Made by a program: the position numbers and the translations under genes. Source: G965216905 sp965216905 (lineage in GTDB: Bacteria > Actinomycetota > Acidimicrobiia > Spongiisociales > ZC4RG35). From it: a stretch of 64,000 bases of DNA. The notes under the pieces are model-generated. The model was not told the DNA's origin and ran no database searches. It saw nothing but the letters and a program-made list of their open reading frames with translations. Position 1 is the first letter of the stretch, and each line of letters starts with the position of its first letter. This document shows positions 57,956 through 64,000 of this stretch, in pieces. The DNA is taken from positions 744,001 through 808,000 of the forward strand of contig OZ244213.1 in assembly GCA_965216905.1 (NCBI GenBank), read 5' to 3'.

Positions 57956-59314
57956 TCAGCCGAGAACCCTGGCGCAGACGATCACGCGGTCGCCGAATCT
58001 CCAAGAGTCGGCCGACGGGAACACGGCGACCATCTCGGGATTGCTTCCGCACGCCTTGTCGACCTGCTCACCGATGGCCGATTCACCCGGGAACCCCGCA
58101 CTCATGCGCGAGTCCAGCCATTCGATATTGGAGACCACGAGGCCAGACGACCCACACGCGGCTTCTTGGAGCGTCTCGAAACCTTCTGAGATCTCGTAAC
58201 ACCCGCCGCGGTTCAGATCCCACAGTGGCGCCCTGACAGTCTCGGTCACCATCGAGCCGGTGCCGGCCCCGCCCGGTGGAGAGACCACGCAAGCTCCGCT
58301 TCGTTCGCCCTGTCGCCACGCCACCGCGTCCGGAACGAAGACATAGAGATCCGCCTCGGCAGCCACCTTCCCGGTCGCCACCTCGTAGATCCCGGTGCAG
58401 CGGCCGGCTGTGAACTCGAACATCACATCGTCCCCCGGATGGACTTCATCAAGGGCTTCGACCCGACCGAGAACCTCGAGGTCGTGGCTCTCCGAGCACG
58501 GCACAACCTGAACCCAAGGAGCATCGGCGTCATCTGAGATGCGATCCGCGCACGTTCCGGCTGGAAGTGACACGACCAGCTCGGCATCTCCCGGCAGCCC
58601 CGTCAACCACTCGACCGCCTGGCCAGCTCCGACAACGGCCAGCCATCCGATGGAGAGACCGGCGGCCGTCAAGGCCCATCGGCGCCAGGCCGGAGCCTCG
58701 ATCGCCTCCGGAGCGTCACCGACGATCGCCGCATGACGGGCATGGTGTCGGTGCGTGATGTCGAACACCAACCGAGCTGCGGCAACCGCCGCAGCACCGT
58801 GAACCAGCGCCGCCACGAGGTCCACCGCGGACCCAGAACGCACCGGTCTCAGACTGCTCGATTGGACGATCCAGGAGAGGTTGGATGCCAGGTACAGAAC
58901 CCACCACACGGTCACGAGCGACGATGAGGCGCGACCGCGATGCGTCGGGTCGGTCTCGACCCGGAGGTCGCTCGTCACCCGGTGGGGCATGAACACGTTG
59001 ACGAGCGGGACGAGCCAACCCGCCAAGACCCAATGTCGTCTCACTCGCGGAGCCACTCCCAGCGGCTTCAGGTTGGCGTGAGCCCACCATGACCAGACGA
59101 GCCAGACGACACCGGTCGCGCCGTAGATCAGCAAGCCCACCAACAGCAGGAGTGGACCGGCGCCGGACGCCATCAGTGCACCGGCGCTCAGCGCGGGACG
59201 CAGGATGAAGGTGGCTGCCAGCAGCGGTGACAGCACGTATCCGAGCCCGCGGAGGGAACGGAACGTACCAAAAGAGTGCGAGTCGGTATGAGAAGATGCA
59301 GAGGTATCGAACAC
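57956..59314 (-). CDS. DUF4328/septum-formation-domain membrane protein
   Basis: 452 residues. The N-terminal half has four TM helices and a DUF4328-like pattern (LVWSWWAHANLKPLGVAPRV, WWVLYLASNLSW). A fifth TM (ALTAAGLSIGWLAVVGAGQA) leads to an extracytoplasmic domain with Cys pairs. It resembles the actinobacterial septum-formation domain (GTCADR...VQVVPCSESHDLEVLG, repeated in a second half). Start GTG 59,314 was chosen because of an almost ideal promoter 8 nt upstream; the longer in-frame reading to 59,533 includes that promoter and looks non-coding. Confidence 0.78.
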   Translation of the reverse strand: MFDTSASSHTDSHSFGTFRSLRGLGYVLSPLLAATFILRPALSAGALMASGAGPLLLLVGLLIYGATGVVWLVWSWWAHANLKPLGVAPRVRRHWVLAGWLVPLVNVFMPHRVTSDLRVETDPTHRGRASSSLVTVWWVLYLASNLSWIVQSSSLRPVRSGSAVDLVAALVHGAAAVAAARLVFDITHRHHARHAAIVGDAPEAIEAPAWRRWALTAAGLSIGWLAVVGAGQAVEWLTGLPGDAELVVSLPAGTCADRISDDADAPWVQVVPCSESHDLEVLGRVEALDEVHPGDDVMFEFTAGRCTGIYEVATGKVAAEADLYVFVPDAVAWRQGERSGACVVSPPGGAGTGSMVTETVRAPLWDLNRGGCYEISEGFETLQEAACGSSGLVVSNIEWLDSRMSAGFPGESAIGEQVDKACGSNPEMVAVFPSADSWRFGDRVIVCARVLG

Positions 59315-59322
59315 CGAACGGC

Positions 59323-59350
59323 AACCTACCCACCGGACCACTCCGGTCAA
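59323..59350 (-). promoter_or_regulatory. promoter of the DUF4328 gene
   Basis: Minus strand: TTGACC (-35, 59,345-59,350), 16-nt spacer, TAGGTT (-10, 59,323-59,328), then 8 nt to the GTG. It is the best full promoter in the window and implies a leaderless message. Confidence 0.7.
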
Positions 59351-59683
59351 CCGGTCGACCGACCTATGAGCCGTCGGTACGAACACCGACCACGAACGTC
59401 CCGACGGCAACGACGCCCGAGTGACCTGGTCCAGTCGTTCGCTTCCGCACTTCCCCGAACGGTTAACGAACGCCGGTTCAAGCCTCTCGGGCGTCGCTGA
59501 ATCGAACGTACCGATTGGGCGATGGGCGGTCAACCAGCTCGAGTTGGGGATCGACGGTCACGGTGGGTAGCGGAATGGGCCGAGACTCGCCGAACGAGCC
59601 ACCCAGTGTGACGCCGCAGTCGGTTCTCCACACTTTCCACAGGTTTCCACAGGGGAATGTGCACAACCGGTGTGTACAACTTC
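59351..59683. other. intergenic region with a DnaA-box-like cluster
   Basis: About 330 bp between the promoter of the DUF4328 gene and the YbjN gene stop. No coding signal. Its main feature is a tight group of DnaA-box-like 9-mers at 59,624-59,679. Confidence 0.5.
59624..59679. promoter_or_regulatory. cluster of five DnaA-box-like 9-mers
   Basis: Plus strand TTCTCCACA (59,624), CTTTCCACA (59,633), GTTTCCACA (59,643); minus strand TTGTGCACA (59,658-59,666) and TTGTACACA (59,671-59,679). Each has one or two mismatches to TTGTCCACA/TTATCCACA. Spacing is 9-15 bp. Confidence 0.45.
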
Positions 59684-60121
59684 CTAGCCGTTTCTTTCGC
59701 GATCCAGCGTCCCCACCAACATCCGGAATGTCGACTCCACGAACGCATAGATCTCCCCGAGGACCGCATCCAAGGTCTCCACCGACACCGATTCGACCGC
59801 CAATCTCGACCGAAGCACGACCGCTCCATCCCGATCGAGTGCGAAACGAGTCCGCCAGGCATCGGCATTCCGCACCATGCACAAGCGGAGCGCCTCAACG
59901 GGCGGGGACTCCGGCAAGGGAAGCACGTACGCCTCGGCGCGGATGCTCCGCTCCCCCACCTCCCACCAGACGGTGGTCGCGTCTCGCACGGTCTGAGTGA
60001 GCCGTGTCGCCCACCGCCCATCCACCAGCTCGGCATACACGACGTCGGACTCCGGGTCGGCGACCCAGGCATCGATGGTCGAGACGAGGATTTCAGCGGG
60101 CGTCGGATCTGGCGACGGCAC
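59684..60121 (-). CDS. YbjN-domain protein
   Basis: 145 residues from GTG 60,121, overlapping the mshA 3' end by 29 bp in another frame. It has the YbjN-like alpha/beta pattern (VYAELVDGRWATRL, TVWWEVGERSIRAEAYVLP, LRLCMVRNADAWRTRFALD, AVLGEIYAFVESTFRML). In mycobacteria a gene of this family also follows mshA, which supports the call and orthology. Function unknown; YbjN folds resemble type III secretion chaperones. Confidence 0.82.
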   Translation of the reverse strand: MPSPDPTPAEILVSTIDAWVADPESDVVYAELVDGRWATRLTQTVRDATTVWWEVGERSIRAEAYVLPLPESPPVEALRLCMVRNADAWRTRFALDRDGAVVLRSRLAVESVSVETLDAVLGEIYAFVESTFRMLVGTLDRERNG

Positions 60122-61328
60122 CGTCGTACAGCTCCAGGAATCGATGCACGGTCGACTCCCAAGAGAACCGCTCCGACCACTCCACCGCCTGCCGGGAGAG
60201 TCGCTCCCGAAGCTGCGGATCGGCGAGGAGTTGCTCGATGGCGTCGGCGTAGCAGGACGGATCCCATCCATCGACCAGAAGCCCCGATTCGCCATCGGCC
60301 ACGACATGCGTCAACCCGCCGATGCGGGCGGCGACCACCGCCAGCCCGCAGGCCTGGGCTTCGGCGGCGACCAGCCCGAACGACTCCGACCGGGAGGGCG
60401 CCACCAGGACGTCGGCCGCCTGGTAATAGGCGGGCAGGTCGACGTGCGGTACGGCGCAGATCATCGTGACCCGCTCCTCCAACGACCGCGACCGGAGCCG
60501 CGACCGAAGCGCTCCCAACTCCCGATCCCCGTTGGGACCACTCGGACCCCCCAGCAACACCAGATGCGCTCGGGGACGGCGTTCGGCGACTCGAGCAAAG
60601 GCCTCCACCGCCACGTCGACGCCCTTCAACGGCTGAATGCGACCGACGAACAGCACGACCTCGGCTCCAGCCGGCCAGCCCAGCGCCGACCGGGCTCGGG
60701 CCTGGTCGCCCGGACGGAACAGCCGATGGTCGACTCCCGGAGGTGAGGTGCACAGCCGGGCCGGATCGGCGCCGTAATGCTCCAGCAGATCCTCGGCCTC
60801 GAGCGGGGTAGCCGCCACGACGCAATCTGCTCCTTCGACGACCTCGTGCTCGGCGGCGATCCGAAGCAGGCTCTCAGGGCTGTCGTCGTCGCGACGGGTG
60901 AGTTCCTTCACACGACCCAGCGTGTGAAAAGAGATCGCGTGGGGGATGTGGAGTGCCCGTTTGATGAGCAGACCGGCCCAGCCGGACAGCCAATAGTTGG
61001 AGTGGATCACATCCGGCTTGGCTCCGGTCTCTTCCATGCGCGCCACCACTCGGTCGGCGAAGATCCGAACCCAGGGGACCAGGTCTGCCAACGGCATGGT
61101 GGCAGACGGTCCGGCATCGATGTGATGCACCCGGTAGCCGGGACCCACCTCGACGACCGGTTCGAGATCCGGCCGGTGCTTCCGGGTGTGGACGTCGACC
61201 TCGACGCCCCGAGCCGCCATCGTCTTGGCGAGCTCATCGATGTAGACGTTCATGCCACCGGCGTCTCCGACGCCCGGCTGGACGAGCGGAGACGTGTGCA
61301 TGGAGAGATAGGCGACCCGGTTGATCAT
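60093..61328 (-). CDS. mshA: D-inositol-3-phosphate glycosyltransferase (mycothiol synthesis)
   Basis: 411 residues, GT4 family. The N-terminus YLSMHTSPLVQPGVGDAGGMNVYI is the MshA signature; GRIQPLKGVDVAVEAFARV and the acceptor/donor motif PSRSESFGLVAAEAQACGL follow. It transfers GlcNAc from UDP-GlcNAc to 1L-inositol-3-phosphate, the first step of mycothiol synthesis. The ATG overlaps the upstream GNAT stop by 4 bp and the YbjN gene follows, so the operon is asparaginase, GNAT, mshA, YbjN. Confidence 0.95.
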   Translation of the reverse strand: MINRVAYLSMHTSPLVQPGVGDAGGMNVYIDELAKTMAARGVEVDVHTRKHRPDLEPVVEVGPGYRVHHIDAGPSATMPLADLVPWVRIFADRVVARMEETGAKPDVIHSNYWLSGWAGLLIKRALHIPHAISFHTLGRVKELTRRDDDSPESLLRIAAEHEVVEGADCVVAATPLEAEDLLEHYGADPARLCTSPPGVDHRLFRPGDQARARSALGWPAGAEVVLFVGRIQPLKGVDVAVEAFARVAERRPRAHLVLLGGPSGPNGDRELGALRSRLRSRSLEERVTMICAVPHVDLPAYYQAADVLVAPSRSESFGLVAAEAQACGLAVVAARIGGLTHVVADGESGLLVDGWDPSCYADAIEQLLADPQLRERLSRQAVEWSERFSWESTVHRFLELYDGAVARSDAR

Positions 61329-62230
61329 GTTCGACCAGTCACCGTATACAGGGGGCGCTCGGTAGCCCCCATTCGGAACTTGTAGGTCTCATCGCCTTTC
61401 AAGAAGTCGAACCGGCGGCATCCTTCGTCGATCGCCGCCTCGATGACAGCCCCGAGGAGGGCCACGCCGGGTGACGCCTCGGCGAGCTCCGGGTCGTAGG
61501 AGGAGTTGTACAGGGCGTAATCCTCACCGACGTGAGCGAACACGCAGGCCGTGGCGTGTCCGGTACCTGGATGACGAAGTAGGTCCACCACCCAGCCGGG
61601 CTGTTCCGCCAGCGTTCGAAAGAACTCGACCCGCTCGTCGGTCATGAAGTCGCCCTTGTCACCGTCCGCCAGCCGGTGCAGCCGTACGAACTCCGACAGA
61701 CCCCAGCCCGTCCCGACATGTCGCTCCCGGCACAGGGCACCGACCGATTCTTCATACCGACGCCGCTTTCGACGGACCTCGTGTCGTTGCTTCTTCCCGA
61801 GGTCGATGAGGTAGCCATCGAAGGAGTCCGGCAGATCGAGCACCGCGGTCACGGTGTGAGAATCGGTGACCGCGTCCACGCCGGCGGCCTGTAGACCCTT
61901 GGCGGCGCACTCGGCAGCCTCGAGGGGGAGCGAATCCAGTTCGATCGACACGCCACCCGGGAGACCGGAGACGTACTCCGACAGGACACGATCTGCGCCG
62001 GCCCCCAACGGCGTGTGGTAGTCGGTCAGGTCGGCGTCACCGGCCATCCGAACCGTTCCCGCCTCCTCGGCGAGCACCCACAGCCCGTCCGTCCCCTCGA
62101 CGATGTGAAACGGCTCGTCGCCGAACTCGGTGACAGCGCGAAGAAAGGAGGCCGCGGCGAACGGCCCCACCGACCCGGCAACGGACGGCAGGTCGAACGC
62201 GGGCGATGACCATGCATGGTGGATTCTCAC
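61325..62230 (-). CDS. GNAT/FemAB-like acyltransferase (Acetyltransf_6 type)
   Basis: 301 residues from GTG 62,230, which has GGAG 5 nt upstream and overlaps the asparaginase stop (GTGA). Features include DLGKKQRHEVRRKRRRYEES, typical of the CelD/BioF2-like group, VCVF-type beta strand HATACVFAHVGEDYALYNSSYDPEL and the C-terminal RRFDFLKGDETYKFRMG. The group transfers acyl or aminoacyl moieties; the substrate is unknown. It is coupled to mshA. Confidence 0.85.
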   Translation of the reverse strand: MRIHHAWSSPAFDLPSVAGSVGPFAAASFLRAVTEFGDEPFHIVEGTDGLWVLAEEAGTVRMAGDADLTDYHTPLGAGADRVLSEYVSGLPGGVSIELDSLPLEAAECAAKGLQAAGVDAVTDSHTVTAVLDLPDSFDGYLIDLGKKQRHEVRRKRRRYEESVGALCRERHVGTGWGLSEFVRLHRLADGDKGDFMTDERVEFFRTLAEQPGWVVDLLRHPGTGHATACVFAHVGEDYALYNSSYDPELAEASPGVALLGAVIEAAIDEGCRRFDFLKGDETYKFRMGATERPLYTVTGRT

Positions 62231-63177
62231 AGCTGCTCCAATTGGAACGCCGGCCTCACCATCCCGACGTCCTCGCCCCCACCCAACACCACCGACCGGC
62301 ATCTCCATTCCAACTCATCGCGTGAACCGTGCGGAATCCACCCCAACTGGTCGAGGGCTGCGAACGTGACGGGACCAACCGCTCGACCTCCGCCGTCCCA
62401 GATCTTGATGCCGATGGCACCACGGCCTTCCACGGCGAGCCCCAGCACCGCCTCGGCGCCGCCCTTGGCAATCGCAGGCAATGCCAGCATGACCGCCAGG
62501 TCGACGTTTCGAATACCACCGATCAGTGCCGGAAAGCGACGCATGGCTTCGACCACCGGTCCGCCGCTGCGCGCCAGCCGCGAGTACAGCACGGCCAGTC
62601 CGGTCGCCGAGGTCGTCGTGACCGGTGCTCCACACCCGTCGACACCCCACGTACCGCCACCACCATCCAAACCGATTCGAGCGTCCATCTCGTCGGCGAT
62701 GGCTCGCTGCAACGGATGGGAGAGTTGCAGGTACCCCTCGGTCGGCCAGCCCTGGATCAGACAAGTCCGCAGCATGGCGGCGTGCTTTCCGGAGCAGTTG
62801 TGCCAGATTCGGCGGCGACCCGATGCTCCGTCGGCGATCACCCGACGCCGAGCAGACGTCGAGGTGGGCCAGGCCGGCGGACACCGGAGGTCGTCCTCGT
62901 CCAGGCCTCCACCGGCGAGGACGGCTCCCACCAGCGCAACGTGGGCCGGGTCGGCGTCGTGGCTCGCGCACCCGACGGCCTGAAGCTCCGGCGCGAGATC
63001 GAGCCCCAGGGATCGCATGACCGTGGCCTGGACCGGCTTGGCCGCCGAGCGGATGAAGAACGGCCGTTCCACGGCGCCAAACCCGGCGATGGGAACACCG
63101 GCTGCGTCGACGACTGCCACCGCACCGTGGTGACGAGACTCCGTCAGACCGGATCGTTCGACGTCGGCGACGATCAT
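62227..63177 (-). CDS. L-asparaginase II family protein
   Basis: 316 residues. Family markers are SRHHGAVAVVDAAG, FFIRSAAKPVQA (nucleophile region), GCASHDADPAHVA, HNCSGKHAAML and VDGCGAPV. The family hydrolyses L-asparagine to aspartate and ammonia. Length matches the family. First gene of the mshA operon; no clear promoter box near its ATG. Confidence 0.92.
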   Translation of the reverse strand: MIVADVERSGLTESRHHGAVAVVDAAGVPIAGFGAVERPFFIRSAAKPVQATVMRSLGLDLAPELQAVGCASHDADPAHVALVGAVLAGGGLDEDDLRCPPAWPTSTSARRRVIADGASGRRRIWHNCSGKHAAMLRTCLIQGWPTEGYLQLSHPLQRAIADEMDARIGLDGGGGTWGVDGCGAPVTTTSATGLAVLYSRLARSGGPVVEAMRRFPALIGGIRNVDLAVMLALPAIAKGGAEAVLGLAVEGRGAIGIKIWDGGGRAVGPVTFAALDQLGWIPHGSRDELEWRCRSVVLGGGEDVGMVRPAFQLEQL

Positions 63178-63229
63178 CTCAGGTATGGGATCATGGTCGA
63201 GCGAGTCGTCTTCCCGACCGTCGGGAGGT

Positions 63230-63739
63230 TCAAACCTTCCGGTACCGGTGGGCCAGCTCCCGACTCAGCGCGTCTTCGACCTCGTGAACGCGATGCCGCC
63301 GATTGGAGATCTCGGCTTCCAGTTCCTTGATCCCCTCCAAAGCGCCCTCCAGTGCCTCGTCGTCGATCTCGCCGAGCCGGAGCAGCACGTCATCGCCCAG
63401 CACGGTGTCGATCTCACGACGTCCCAGCGACTCGTAGATCGGCGGGAACGTCTCGACATACCGCATCGACTGCGGGCCAACCGAGCGGCTTTCGGTGTCG
63501 TCCGCCAGAATCTCGGGGAGGGCATCGATCAAGCTGCGCTCCTCTTCGCCGCACCGTCTGCGGAGCTCGAAGCGAATCAGGTCCATCCGCCCATGGAGCA
63601 TCCGGCGGTGATACGACAGCTCGTTCTCGATCTCCGCCGACAGGGTTCGACGCCGCCGAAGTTCGTCGAACTCCACGTTCTCCAGTTCCTCGACGAACGA
63701 GGGGTCCAACACCTGGTCGATGCGCCTTCGAGATTCCAT
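63230..63739 (-). CDS. RsiG-like c-di-GMP-binding helical protein
   Basis: 169 residues, almost wholly helical, very charged. Two copies of the RsiG motif E-x3-S-x2-R-x3-Q-x3-D are present with His replacing Gln: E38/S42/R45/H49/D53 and E141/S145/R148/H152/D156. In Streptomyces RsiG, an antiparallel coiled coil with these motifs binds c-di-GMP and sequesters the sigma factor WhiG. By analogy this may bind c-di-GMP and a FliA/WhiG-like sigma; no such sigma is in the window. ATG 63,739 was chosen because TAGGCT lies 7 nt upstream; two earlier codons (TTG at 63,745) are less likely. Confidence 0.78.
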   Translation of the reverse strand: MESRRRIDQVLDPSFVEELENVEFDELRRRRTLSAEIENELSYHRRMLHGRMDLIRFELRRRCGEEERSLIDALPEILADDTESRSVGPQSMRYVETFPPIYESLGRREIDTVLGDDVLLRLGEIDDEALEGALEGIKELEAEISNRRHRVHEVEDALSRELAHRYRKV

Positions 63740-63746
63740 GCGCAAC

Positions 63747-63752
63747 AGCCTA
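63747..63752 (-). promoter_or_regulatory. putative -10 box for the RsiG-like gene (leaderless)
   Basis: TAGGCT on the minus strand, 7 nt before ATG 63,739, overlapping the stop codon of the upstream peptidase gene. Confidence 0.55.
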
Positions 63753-64000
63753 CCGGCAGGCCGGGGCGACGGTGGGGTACGGATTCACGGCGGCCGCTCC
63801 CCTGCCCCCCGGATGGATCTCGAAGTGGAGATGGGGGGAGCCCCCTCGGGCGTTCCCCGAGTCGCCGTTGTACCCGATCACCTGTCCTGCGCTCACGCTC
63901 GAGCCGCTGGAGACGGCGAAGTCACTGAGGTGGGCGTAGTAGTAGCCATAGCCGTTGTTGGCGGACAACCAGATGGTCTTGCCGCCCAGACCTCCGTTGC
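63750..64000 (-). CDS. M23 (LytM-type) peptidase, C-terminal part only
   Basis: About 83 C-terminal residues; the 5' part lies beyond the right edge. GGLGGKTIWLSANNGYGYYYAHLSDF-type sequence contains the YYAHL motif, followed by GQVIGYNGDSGNARGGSPHLHFEIHP with the catalytic/metal HLH. Such enzymes cleave peptidoglycan cross-bridges or act as envelope scaffolds. Confidence 0.88.
   Translation of the reverse strand, partial: NGGLGGKTIWLSANNGYGYYYAHLSDFAVSSGSSVSAGQVIGYNGDSGNARGGSPHLHFEIHPGGRGAAAVNPYPTVAPACR

Overview
The window is a high-GC bacterial chromosome segment. An actinobacterium, possibly of the Acidimicrobiia, is the best fit. MshA (mycothiol synthesis) is followed by a YbjN-type gene, as in mycobacteria. 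Rex and a geranylgeranyl reductase flank nuoA. There is an RsiG-like c-di-GMP effector, a cytochrome bc complex with split cytochrome b, and many GTG starts placed 7-8 nt after a TANNNT -10 box (leaderless mRNAs). The class is an inference; the phylum is well supported.

Layout. (1) 1-39,095, minus strand: complex I genes in two blocks. nuoABCD (37,818-35,011) and nuoEFG (3,609 to beyond base 1) are separated by about 31 kb holding an NAD-glutamate dehydrogenase, a histidine kinase, and a translationally coupled gene of about 24.8 kb for a giant surface protein. That protein would be about 8,277 residues if three frame changes in its near-identical repeats are sequencing or assembly errors. 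A geranylgeranyl reductase lies upstream of nuoA. (2) 39,190-44,262: divergent rex, then a two-component system flanked by two small Thr/Pro-rich envelope proteins with similar architecture. Each has a four-fold direct repeat with 11-bp period upstream, the best operator candidate in the window. A membrane/HhH protein follows. (3) 44,290-50,332, minus: a cytochrome bc operon (membrane protein, 2x[4Fe-4S] ferredoxin, cytochrome b split into b6-like and subunit-IV-like genes, Rieske protein, diheme cytochrome c, small membrane protein). (4) 50,766-53,971, plus: a CcoN-like protein that appears to have lost all heme/Cu ligands, with CcoO-like and monoheme cytochrome c partners. (5) 54,270-59,314: housekeeping and accessory genes (glutaredoxin-like, SAM hydrolase, Clp1-type kinase, CAP protein, DMT exporter, septum-domain membrane protein). 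(6) 59,684-63,177, minus: asparaginase, GNAT, mshA, YbjN operon. (7) 63,230-64,000: RsiG-like gene and the 3' end of an M23 peptidase gene.

How it works together: much of the window concerns NADH and quinol chemistry. Complex I, glutamate dehydrogenase, the NADH sensor Rex and a probable menaquinone reductase sit with a bc complex and cytochrome c proteins. The most unusual items are the giant adhesin-like gene splitting the nuo cluster, the ligand-less CcoN homologue, the N-terminal module shared by three respiratory proteins, the 11-bp-period operators, and the RsiG-like protein with two Q-to-H substituted c-di-GMP motifs.
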